A stretch of 64,000 nt of DNA from Trichoplusia ni. Its lineage: Eukaryota; Arthropoda; Insecta; Lepidoptera; Noctuidae. Every line of letters begins with the position of its first letter. Positions within the stretch are counted from its first letter, which is position 1. The stretch is taken from the NCBI RefSeq assembly GCF_003590095.1, contig NC_039499.1, positions 1,984,001-2,048,000 on the forward strand. The letters run 5' to 3'. The notes under the pieces were generated by a model, which had not been told where the DNA came from, searched no databases, and was given only the letters and a program-made list of their open reading frames with translations. Below, in pieces: positions 49,036 to 61,200 of this stretch. Made by a program: the position numbers and the translations under genes.

Positions 49036-50603
49036 TACAATTTTAATGATACCTAAGTACTTAAACTTCATTCACGCGAAAAACATTTTAAACATTATAA
49101 TGAGCGGGGAACAAAACAAAAAAACAACCAAACTCTAAGCGGCAAAGGTCATTCGAGTCTAATTTGTAACTTTCGAACAAACGTGGTTCCATTTTAATAT
49201 TTTACATAAAATAGGGTAACACCTGGACTTTAAATCTCCTGTTTCATACCGTTACCGCTGACTTTAGATAAAATGTATTCTATTTTACTTCCCTCTTGGA
49301 TTTAAATAATAATACTGGATTCCTTAAAGCCATGAGTTATGAGAGGAACTGTAGTATGTTTCCTTGATCTGTTGTTGCATGTATTTATCATACATCACGA
49401 TTAAACAAACCGATTCTTGAAGATAGAGTGTATTAGAAACGCATTATTTACCCAAAAAGAGGGGTGTTATAAGTTTGACGTTTCTTTCTGTATGTGTGTG
49501 AGTCTAGTTTCTGAGCAAATTAAGCGTTTCCAATTTAGTTGTTATGTGTTCAAGGTGAATTATGTGCAAGTTTTCTTTGACATGTTTAATAAAAGAGAAA
49601 GTTTGTTTGTCTCTAGCTCTTGTGAAAACGATCGTATTGGTATACATTGCGTAAATCTGCGTCTTGGTTCCAAAACGGCTACATTCTTGCTTTATGATTT
49701 TATATTTTATAAACCTTTATGTTAGATTTTATATTATACTTCACATAGCATTATACATACTATGTTTTTTTTACGTGAATCCTAAACTTTGCATTAATTC
49801 CTGCATTTAAGGTACAATTCACAACAAACAGCCATGTCTGCAAAATAATAAATTCCCAGCAAAGCAGTAATTGGAATTATTTACGCTATGCATTCGTTTT
49901 CCGTCACTTCAGAGCTTGTAGAGCTTGAAGTTCTGAATAGTTCTGTAAAACTCATAATTAAAATCCATTCATTAATTACAATAAAACTTTTTCAAAGTAC
50001 AAAATTCACGGTAGTTTCATAAACTAAAATTCCACGGCTCAGCACGGATTCGGAACTATTAACAACTTCAATAAGCAATCAACATCACACCGCGTTCCGA
50101 CGCGTAATGAATAGCCACCAACTAATTCTACGTTACCAACATGAAAAGGCGTAGTTATAGTTCCACCGACTTGTAAACTACCCTGCCCCCCGCGACTTTA
50201 CTACAAAAGGGCGCGAGAGGGGAACGACATATTAATTTGAGGCTCTAAATTGACAGGTCGCACGCACCGACCGCTCTTTCATATGGACATCGTAAATCAG
50301 AGGCGCCTACCGAAATTAAAACCAGGGTCGCAACGTGTATTAATTTGCAGTGCAGCTCGAGCACGGAGGGTGGCGGACGTCGACAGATTTCGTGGTATTG
50401 TAAGGCTAGGAATTGAGACGAAGCTAACACCTGGCTCGCCTTCCAATATTGTTAGCGCAAAATGTTCTGCCCTCAATCACTGTTTGATGCGAATCGTCGA
50501 AACTCTGTCAGTTATTCGGCGTGCACGATAAATGGATCTGAAATTCTTGAATAACACAACAATGTTGGTTGAGAAATAGTAGATACAAAAATGTTTAATA
50601 TTA
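49036..50603. other. intergenic with one GC-richer block
   Basis: AT-rich except for about 50150-50530, which is GC-richer and stop-poor on both strands (a 93-codon + frame and a 61-codon - frame). No protein motif or splice pattern was found in it. The 102-codon frame at 49417-49725 is Phe/Cys/Val-rich with no recognised domain. Confidence 0.5.
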
Positions 50604-50850
50604 CTAGCTGACCCAGCAAACGTTGTTTTGCCGAATGATATTTTTTTCTAGTTGTAGGTATTTTTAATAATAAAAAAAATAAAACAAAAAATTTCGTTCA
50701 AAATATAAAATATATTTTTTGTGTGAAAAGTAGATATTGTTCTATTCTCAGACCTACCCAATATGTATACAAAATTTCATAAAAATCGGTCGAACCGTTT
50801 CGAAGGAGTACGGTAACTAACATCGTGACACGGGAATTTTATATATTAGA
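50604..50850 (-). mobile_element. short non-autonomous element with Helitron-like ends
   Basis: Read on the - strand it begins TCTAATATATAAAATTCCCG and ends GCTGGGTCAGCTAG, flanked by A on the 5' side and T on the 3' side, i.e. insertion between A and T without target duplication. A small hairpin (GCAAAC / GTTTTGC with one bulged T) lies about 8 bp before CTAG. TC..hairpin..CTAG and A/T insertion are the Helitron signature, and the sequence is a common dispersed repeat in Lepidoptera. It is 247 bp and non-coding. The strings ATCGGTCGAACCGTTTCGAA and GTACGGTAACTAACAT are strongly family-like. Confidence 0.6.
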
Positions 50851-53800
50851 TTATTGTACTTTAACATAACCAGAAGGTTATATGCTCGTACCAATCAAAT
50901 CCACTTCTATTCCGTAAAAGCCATCAATCGGATTCAAAACAATATATATTTTTTTACAAAACCTTTCAATTTATTTTAATGTTTGTATGTTGAAGTGCAA
51001 TTAATAACGAATTCGGTTTTCAATAAATTCAGGATGCGCAAACTAGTTTTTATTCAATTAAAACTCTAGTGGCGTTGTGGTACTTCTCTGTTTATATACC
51101 GGTAATCTATTGAGCTTGATAGCAAAGTAATTATTCTGATTTAAAAAGAAATTTCATATTAACGACTAGAAAACAAATGAAGGCGGAGTCCGATGAAATT
51201 TGGAACATAGAATTGTGTTATCTATTGTGTAGAGAAATGAAGAATTTTTGAAGGATAAAGCAATATAATATTGTTTAAAAAAATAAATGGTACAATAACT
51301 ATAGCACTTGGTGAATATTTTTTCTGAAAAACAGGTCTTTTGTTTTTTGCATTGTATTTCGTGAACCTTTTACCTCATCTGTACGTTCAGGCTTTTTTGA
51401 AATTCAATATTTTCTGCTAATGGAGTAACTGTAATATGCCGTAAATGTTATGTAATTTTAAATAAAAAATTGCACCGTATTAATAAATTAAATTCTGTTC
51501 AAAAAATAATTCTTGAGTACTTTTAACACCCGACGCTAAAATGAAGTTGTTATAAGATTGACTAGTATATGTATTTTTTTAACTATATGTTTATATGCTA
51601 TATGTTTATGTTTATAGGGTTAAAAGATTTGAATTAGATATTTTTTAGTTCAAATTGCGATTCCAGTGATGATGTGTATGTTATATTAAAGCCAGTCCAG
51701 CAATTTCAATATTATAAGCTTTTCTAAGATTGTATCGGTATGGGAGATCTTAAGTTTAAAAAATATCCTTGTGATATTTTTAGTCCTCTTTCGAATCGTG
51801 AGATGTTTTTATAACATTTTTATGTGTTGAAAGGTCATTAATTACAATAAATTAAAATAAACTAATATTTTTTATAACATATTTTCCATTAACAGAAATC
51901 TGAATCTACCAAACACTATATCATAAGCACAAAGCAATATGCGTTCTCATGAACATGTATTTCAAAAATACTTAATAAATAGTTCGGTTTATGTTGTCAA
52001 CAGTAATGTTTGCCAATGCATTGATGTAGTGTTGTTGGCACAGAGCTCATTTGGATGGAAGTTATAATCGTTAGCCACGTTACATACTGCACGCCCATGC
52101 CGGCTTATCGATGTTATCAACTCAATTGTTTATCATTTGTTCTCTTTACGTAATGTGTATTTATGGGGAAGGAAATTATGATGAAAAAAAATGTTGAATA
52201 TTTTTTTGGTACAACAATTTTCTAGGTGATTTTTTATAAATCAATGGGCTGTTATTAATTAAATAGATCTGGAATTCATTTTTATATTTGCAGCTTATTG
52301 TGGACACGGCAAATAAAGGAACTAATATATATTACGTCGAACTTAGTAGACCTATCATTACAGATTCATGACTATTGACTAAATGTTGACAGGTTAACTT
52401 AATTTTTAAATTAACTATGATACAAAAAATAACAGTTTAGTCCGTCAGACAGATTTTCAAAAAAATATTGGATACGGAAGGTAAACAGCATGTATGCTTG
52501 TGGATAGCTACGGATACCTTAGATTTTTTAGTTAAATATCCTATTATACAAACTCTTACAAATATTCATATAATCACTTTAAACGATCTTGAGTATTATC
52601 AATTAAACATCAAACAAGGACCATTTACTACGGTAACATAGTATCACACGCAATCCTTACATTGTAATGTTATTAGCGGTATAATTTGATTGATGAATTA
52701 TTGATTATCAGGAAGGGAGGATTAAATTGACGGCGAATGTACTTTTCACGACTATTGAGATCGCTGTATTGAATCAAGTAGAATTAAATAATGCTTTAAA
52801 ATTTATTTAAAAATATAATTCTTCGTCTGTAAGTACCTGTACCATGAAATTTTAAAGGAAGACGCTATTAAAGAAGCGAAACAGTGCACTCTGCGCTGCC
52901 GATGTAACTTGGTGCCTCGAAAAATACATAAAACTTTGTTAAAGCGAGATCAAAGTATATAAAATAGTCAAGTGAAACAGAAACAGCGATATTTTGTAGC
53001 TCTTTCCCGATGTGACTAGTTAACCGCACTGTACGTAGCGTTGTCTTATTAACACGGTAAGAGAAGGTGCTCTATAGTGCGCATAACTTTGTCACGCTGA
53101 CACGTTGTGGTCTTTGCTCAAGAGTACCATAGTAAGGGCTATGATACTCCTTTAAGTTCCTTGAACAATTTCGAATTCAACTTTCATCCAACCTACCTGA
53201 GGGTCTACCACCAGGTCTTCAATTTATATTATTATTGTTGGTTAAGCCTGAGAGCGCAATAGAGGGGATATAGCGGCCTCTCTCTTTAACACCCGTAACG
53301 TCCTTTTTCCATTGACATTGCTTGAACTACACTCCTTAAAAATCGAAAAACATACTCTTTTCTTCGCAGAACGGAGCCTCATAAATATCACAAATTTTTC
53401 ATCCGACTAAACCAACAATAAGTGTCGTTTGGACCCGCCGTACGTACTAACTATTAGGTAATCTGTGATACAATGTGGAAGATTCCTATTCGTCAAATGG
53501 ACGGCTTTATTCGCGACGTCCACAGGTGCCCGATAAGCGCGGCTGAGATCACCCGCTCTGCACTTGATGGAATTGCTGTCTTGCTAGCATTCTGCATAAT
53601 ATCATCCGACGTAAACTCGCTTTTGACCTACATGTGTTTATTTCGTTTCTAGATTTTTATTTTGTTTGCATTCGCTTCGTAAAGCAGTATGTGAATGTAG
53701 TTGATTTTTAAACTTGTGAATAGTTAAAATTCTTGTAGTGTACTGCGTAGTCCGTCAGTCTGTTTTCTACTTTTTGAATAGAAAAATAAAAATGTAACTC

Positions 53801-55124
53801 TGTTTTGGAATCAACACTTTTGGAATTGCTGTTCATAAATTGAAAATAAAAATACTGTTAATATAGTCCTCTGAAAAACGATATTTTGAATAAAAATACT
53901 ATTTTATTTACTTCTTTCAAAAATCTCCTGTTGCAGGTCCGCTGGCAGTACCTAATGTATTTTCATTTTTATATTGTGTATTTCACTTTGTATGTTGTGT
54001 GTACATAAACAAATTAACATCCGGTATACTAAATGAATGCACACCAATCACAGATACCGATATTTCATATACATTTACACGTACCTATGTATATACATAC
54101 AAATCCAGTACAGGGTACCTCATAGCAAGAAGTTTGAATGAGGGTAGTACCGACGCACAGACAGCAACAATCACGCAAGTAAAACGTCATTACGAAGACT
54201 GACACGGAAGTGTATTACGTGTATGCTTGCTATTGCTATTGTTGTATTAGGTTTTATTATATTTTAGTTATAGAAATTAAATAAATGAGATACGTATTAA
54301 AGCTGTCCTTAGAGCTTCGGACTGCCAAAAGAGATTTTAATGGCTGTATAGATACATATATATATAGGTACTTTTTTTAAGGAAACCGGTATCCTTGGTC
54401 TTATCACATGTGTTTATTTTTTAATAAAACCAGCTATCTAGTCATATATTCTATTAAACAGTCAATAGTCGTCATAATCTCTACATTTCTGACAATGTCC
54501 ATATCAAATTCTCCTTTTCTTATCATCTCGTTTTAATCCCCATAATCTATATTTTTTTCTGGCAATGTCCATCTATATTTACCCTAATCTATTCATCCCG
54601 TTACGTTCACAAATATGACCATTAAAAACTTATTAGATAAAAAATAAACCCGCAAAAAAAAACTCGTTGAAATTCTATCAAAAAAATCTAAGCCTCTATA
54701 TCTGTAGCGGTACAAAACAGTAGTTAAATAAAAAATAGTTTTCTATATACAAAAAAAATATCTATTGAATAAACGATCGGGAACGAGTTTAGACCGCCTA
54801 CCCACATCGTACTCGCTACATATTGGTATCACAAAACTTTTCAATATTTCTAGTTATCCGCTCTATTGCACAGATTCACTAAGGGTATAGATACTACACA
54901 CGCTATTACACATAGTACCTGCAATGAAACAGGCGCATCCGTTTTATTCCCCAGTATAAAATAAACTTTCGGTTATATTCGATTCAAACCACGTTTTTTA
55001 GAAATACGCAAAACAATAAAATACCGTAGCTTTTGTAAAACTAGAACACGTACCGCTATATGTTTGTAACCTGTCGTTGCTTCGATATCCTTTGCAACCA
55101 TGTTATCATTAGATTTATTTAGAA
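50851..55124. other. intergenic, AT-rich
   Basis: No gene recognised. The sequence is strongly AT-rich with homopolymer T and A runs. Open frame 53999-54202 has no motif. A short ATATGTTTAT-type direct repeat occurs near 51580-51617. Confidence 0.6.
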
Positions 55125-55387
55125 CTAGCTGTTGCCCGCGACTTCGTCCCCGTGGGTAGAAATATAAGTTATGATTTATACCTGCCCTGTTTTTTTGACA
55201 TTTTCCATTATTGTATCTTCGCTCCTATTAGTCGCAGCGTGATGGTTTATAGCCTAAAGCCTTCCTCGATGAATGGTCTATTCAACACAAAAAGAATTTT
55301 TCAATTTGGACCAGTAGTTCCTGAGATTAGCGCGTTCAAACAAACAAACAAACTCTTCAGCTTTATATATTAGTATAGAAGTATAGA
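55125..55387 (-). mobile_element. second element with Helitron-like ends
   Basis: On the - strand it starts TCTATACTTCTATACTAATA and ends GCGGGCAACAGCTAG, between A and T, with a GC-rich hairpin-forming segment (CCCGCGACTTCGTCCCCGTG on +) next to the CTAG end. The internal GCGCGTTCAAACAAACAAAC and ACTAGCTGTTGCCCGCGACT ends are typical of an abundant arthropod repeat. It is 263 bp and non-coding; the open frame at 55152-55373 only crosses it by chance. Confidence 0.6.
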
Positions 55388-58238
55388 TAAGATTATAAAT
55401 TATAAAGATTAGAAAGTACTCTCAAATCTTCGGTATAAAGTATCGTTTTCATTCCCCTTATCTGTACACCCGTTGCCATGGTAACGAAAATATTTCATCA
55501 TTTGTTCTGTTGAAAAACACAATTAAAATTCAATCTCGTGCCGTGTTCATCGATCTCATTTCAAGACATCAAAACTTACAATAATTTACAGCATTATTTT
55601 ATTATTTACTACACAATATTTCATCGCCCTTCATAAACAAATTCCATATAGTATTCCTGTCACACAATACCTCATATAACAGGACTTGTTAAGGCCTAGC
55701 AACCAATAGCAATAGTAACTGTCCACACGCAATACCGTCGTGCCTATGATTAATTCCGGCCCAATGGCTGACTCGTGCTCAATCGCCATCTGCCCTTATT
55801 AATTGGCTTGTCAGCCGTAATCGTGTGTCCTAGCTTTACTGTCCTGCGCATCCTCGCTTACAAAACAAAATTGTTTTCGACTATTGCCCGAATAGATTTT
55901 GGACAGGTGCCTTTGTCTTGACATGTGTGTTTATACATGTCAGACCAGACTTGTGTTTTGGTTGTCTATGTTTGAGCTGAGTTTGTAGAGATTAGTTTGA
56001 TATTTCGTTGGAAATTTGATTTTTAATTAGTCATTTTGACAGGGAATTTTGTGTTTTTGATTAATACTATATATAGATAGTTATAGATGTTCGTTTTTTA
56101 TCTCATTTAATAGATCAACACGACAATCTTATAGAAACGTTTCTATAACATTGTCGTATTGATTTTAGCTGAATGAAAAAACGTAGCAAAATGTTTTTGT
56201 GTTTTTCGTTTATATTATAATTTAATTTACCATAAAGGAACATTTCAAAGAAATTCTTAACATTACTTTACCTATATAAGTTAAGTAAGAATTCTTTATA
56301 GCAGAGACGAGTAGATAAGGCCTTCCACTTAGTAAACAAAAATATATTTCGTTTCGTAGATATATTGTTCCAAGAAAACATCATCATATTAATTCGATAC
56401 TTTGGTATCCAGCGAGTTTCGTGTAAAAGCTCCATTAGCAACGGATTATTTGGCAACTGTATTGGAAAAACAGATACTGTTTACTTGAATCCACTTACCA
56501 AGCATTAAATTAATTAATTGTTCCATTTTTAGGGCTTTCTTCAAGTATTATTAAGTGACGGCGCTACAGTAGGATGATGAACTATTTAGTGAGCGTTTAT
56601 TTTAAGCCTTGTTTTATTTTAAAGCGAAAAGTAAAGACTTTTCAATTATAGAGAAGAAATGAATTACAGCAATAAAAATAAAACTTATAATTACGTACCG
56701 TAACGAAATGTTTTTTCAAACAATTTCCGAAACATGTTGATTTCGGCTTCCAGACAACACAACCCAATAAAAAAAATCAATATCTCGGAAGTAGAAATTT
56801 AAAATAAGAACGTGTATCATTAATGGCCAGTACAACATTGTGAGTTATAAAAAAAACAATGGCGCATTACAAACTTTTAAATGGTTATAAGTATTGCCAA
56901 TAGGAAAATACAATCATATTATATTAAAGTAAACTACGTTCAGAACATACTAGAACTTTACCTTTCCTAGCGAAGTTTTGTGGGGAGATAACAATACTCC
57001 TGTGTTTGCAATTTTACTCAATATGCCTGCGGTTCCGTTTGCGTGATAACTTCTTCATTTAGTTTACGTTACATTCTACTTCACTTGTGAATTCCATTCA
57101 AGTCCATTCAGCCGTTACTATAAAAACGGTGCTGCGTTTTTTTTTGTTAGCTTAGCAATTATTGCTGGTAATGTTTAGATACACAATTGAAAATAATGTG
57201 GTCAATTTTTTTGTGACGTTTAATTATATATCCTCTCAAATAATTATTAAAAAAGATTTGACGCGAGTCATTAATCTGCCACATAATGTATACAGAGTTC
57301 TAAGCTATTAAATATTTAATATGATTACCATACCCTGACGTAGGTTTTATCCAAAGTGATAACTCGTTCATCATCAAATTAATTTAGCTGTAGTCGCTCC
57401 AAAATTATTTTAATATCTATAACCCTTGACAGGGCCATCAATCATGCATTAGTCGTGCGAGCGATTAATCCCGAGATCACGCCTTACCTATTACTAGCTA
57501 ATTATATCAGTTAGACTTGTATTTAGGTGGACATATCGGCGTACATAACGTTCGTTTTGACTAATGACATGTGCAAGGCAGCACAATCAACAGATGACAA
57601 GCAATTAAGTGAATTAATTGCAGTCGGCTCGGCGGCTGGACAGCCTCTGAAACCCTCCAATGAATCCTTACCATGTTCTGCCGATACCTCAAATAAATTG
57701 AACGGACACTCCAACATTAGATATTTACTCGACTGTTCCGTCTCACAACGTAGTACAAAAAATAGACCTGTATTAAAGGAATCGAGGACAAATAATGTCC
57801 TAGATTTGTGACTACTTTTTCAAATATTGTGTCAAGGTCAGAAAAATATGCTTTAGGTTCAAGATTTTAATTTGTTGTCTTTAAAGCAAAAAAATGACGT
57901 AAAATGTCTTGAAAAGTAAATATTGAGTTAATTTAAGCATGGTTATTAAAGATTGAATTTAACTCTTAATTAGATATTATTTAAATTTTTTACTCCCAAA
58001 AAAGTATATTTGGTATCAGGTGAATTTACTTTCATTTTAACTTTTAAAAATACTGACTCTTTAAAATGTTTTAAAATACACCACAACACAATTTACGTTT
58101 TTTAAATTAATTCCTTATCCTTAATATTTTAATGGACACGTTCGAACGCAGTGGAATATAATACATGTTGTTAGTACCCTTGATTCCCTTGCCCCTACCA
58201 CTTACCACCACAACCTTTCAAAATAACCTGCTGTTGTG
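55388..58238. other. intergenic, AT-rich
   Basis: No supported gene. Contains a 50-bp palindrome at 56114-56163 and a protein-like but unsupported open frame at 57527-57811. Confidence 0.55.
56114..56163. repeat. 50-bp near-perfect palindrome
   Basis: Centre between 56138 and 56139. The inner 36 bp (56121-56156) reads CGACAATCTTATAGAAAC followed by its reverse complement with one mismatched pair. Pairing continues to 56114/56163 with one more mismatch. There is no loop. Confidence 0.85.
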
Positions 58239-58290
58239 TAAGAAAGAGACAGCGCTCTACATTATGTAGAGCGGCATCCCGCATACACGA
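58239..58290 (+). repeat. small dispersed repeat with GCTCTACAT palindrome
   Basis: GCTCTACAT and ATGTAGAGC (58254-58272) form a perfect 9-bp palindrome around a single T. They are flanked by GAGACAGC and GGCATCCCGC, shared in order with 47531-47566. Confidence 0.45.
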
Positions 58291-61200
58291 TTACAATTAT
58301 ACAAATTTTATTGGTATTGGTACCCTCTGAGGGTCTGTAAATTTTGCCAGCGTTAGGCAAGGTATTGTTTTTGTACGGACATTGGATCCCTACTGGTAAT
58401 TATGTATTAGAGATATGTATTCCCATACTCCCTTAGTGAGTACGAGTATTGAGGGTCGGGGTTCGATTGCTGGCGGGGATCGGGGAACCGTTAAATATGT
58501 AAAAGAATGGCAAATAATTTCGTGATGAAATGATGCTCAAGTTGACTTTTTTTATTTTATTTACTAATTTTTCCTTTTTTTCCAATGGAGTACAACTTGA
58601 AGTAACTGAATTGCTGGCATATCACTAAAAGAAGATCTTATAGCCTTACTACTACTACATACTTTTGTGTATTAAATACATTACCTACATATACATAATA
58701 CAACCTACCTACCTTATAAAAAATTGCACATTTTTGTATCATTTTATAAACGAACATCCAACCGGAATAAAAATTATGCACCGTTATAAAACTGACATTC
58801 ACAATGCAATATTGGCAATATTCATTTAGACACTAAATGATCTTATTCAATGGTTACAACGTTACCGTATTATGTTAGCACGCCATTATAATTATAATTG
58901 GTAAATTTAAAAATAATATATCCAGATATATTCCATTCCATTTAAATAATTATTCGCATTCTCCCGGTCCATCCCCAGTTTGACCCAGCCCTTAGTCATC
59001 GGTTGCGGAATTACAGTCAAAATCAATTATGTGGCCAAGTACTTATACCTGCCATTAAAAGCACTTTATCTCTTCAGGTATTTCAAAGCGATGGCTCCAA
59101 AAAAAGGAAATTTCGAATTTATTTCCAGGAAAAAATGTTCCAGCCAGTCTAAAGCCGAAAGAAAAAAAAGGTGGAAACAAAGTCGATTTTCCTAAAAATA
59201 TATTGCGAAAAAGACTATTGTTTTCATTTGAGCGTAATATGTATTTGTCTCGGGACATTGGGTCACTAACGAATATTATTAAGGAGAGTTTTCTATTCTG
59301 CCTCTTTGGTCTGCTTTCCTTGTATAAGGGGTTTCTGATTCACGAAAACAATAATATGCCAGCCTGTATACGCCCCACAAGTGGGCACAGTGATCTTGCT
59401 CACTAGCAATTCGTAGAGACGGTTTTCCTTACCATCAAAGAAAACCTTAAACCTAAGAAACCACTATGTAATATATTGTCATAATGATATATTGAAGTAT
59501 TGAGACGGGCAGTAATATATTTTTTGCGAATTTAGAGAAATTTTTCAAATGTAAATGTCATAAAACGGAGACTTTAAAAATATTGTGATACTTACGCAAT
59601 AAAACTTTAACTTATTTATAGAGCATAAAGTTTATCCTTAATACTTACGTTACTTTAATCCCACCCACATAGTAAACTTCCACCACATAGAAAAACATGA
59701 CATGGATAATTCACATTAATTAGTACCTAAACTCCTTAAAATATAATTCTTAAAACGAATGAAAAAAACGTTTTATAAAATAATGACACCATAATATTTT
59801 TACATCGGATATTTTAGTACACATGATCCACTTAATAATATATCTAACCATATTAATACAAATACAAAATAAAATATTCCTCATATCATATTCTAAACTA
59901 AACTAAGCAGTTTTCAACCATCTACCAAACGAATCGAATTTAACAAACAAATAATTTTACAGTCATCAATCTCATTATTAAAACACATTAGCGAAACCTA
60001 CCAATGGCATATCCCATTACTTTATCACATCTAATTAGGCCTCGCAGCCACAATTAACTTAATCATATACATAAATACACAATAACAGCGAACTTGTTAA
60101 TATGGCATTAATCGCAACGACATCGGATATGCATTGTTTAGATTGTCACATTGAAATAATGACGCCCACAATACTGATATGAACTGGGATGTCAACGACA
60201 ATTACCTTTATTGTATCCTACGGGTAAACAATTATGTGACTATACTGTGTCGCCCGGAGTCGCTCCTCATTAATGCCTGAAGAGGTAAATAGTTGTGTCG
60301 GGAGGGTAGAAGATGGTAGTAATTTGTTAGGCTCGACGATTCCGTGTTAAGATGATTATGGAAAAAATGTTCCACTATTGTCTTTTGTTTTTGTTAAGTT
60401 TGGATATATTAGGTAAATTAAAGATCCAGGCCATTTTAATACATAGTATTTTTGTAGAGAAAAAAGTAGAAATTAATGAATGCACAAACAAACAAACTCT
60501 CCTTTTTAATTTCCATCTAAAAGTTTAAAAATAATTTCCACAGCGAGACGAACAAATCTCCTTGTCATCACGACACGAGACCTTTTGTGTCCACGTTAAA
60601 CAGTTTTTCATTTTAATAAGCAGTAGGTTGTACCGAATATGCTGGGTTTATGTCTAAATGTAGCTCGTAGAGACCACGGCACAAATTGCGACTCCAGTAG
60701 GAGACACCTGTGTCGCAATTTGTTTCCACCGCTCACTGAAGAAATGAAAGATTCAGAGAAACTCGCTATACACGTGGGATGGACTGGCGTGCGTGGATGT
60801 TGATTATTATTTTATTGTATTAACGTAAGTTGGAGTGGAAATTGGTTAATTAATTATTAATGGTATATTGGAATGAGTGTAGTTTTCGACCGACAATCAA
60901 TGCTCAACTACTAGCATTGGTAAATTCGAACTACAAGTAGTTACATTGTGGCCGTGTATACTTACTTCGACTATTAAATAATCAAGCCAACCTCTTTTGC
61001 CTTTAACAATGTTCTAGACATTCTGAGCTATGGCCACGGCTGTCAAATAATTAACAACACACGGTGGGCGTGCTAGTTGCAAATAATCAACAAAGTACGG
61101 GAACAAAATGTCGCCGCGAAGCTATATTTAAAACACCTACCGTACAATCTGCGATTCAAATCAACTTTATCATCCGAGAAGGCAACAAAGCGTGTGTAGA

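Noticed and set aside
50250..50531. 93-codon open frame in a GC-richer block
   Set aside because: The opposite strand is also open and there is no motif; best explained by base composition.
57527..57811. 94-codon protein-like open frame
   Set aside because: Balanced composition, but no domain I recognise, no convincing partner exons and no support on either side. Frames of this length occur by chance many times here.
58440..58490. tRNA-like GGGTTCGATT
   Set aside because: An isolated B-box-like word without a tRNA fold; may be part of an old SINE, but the family could not be placed.
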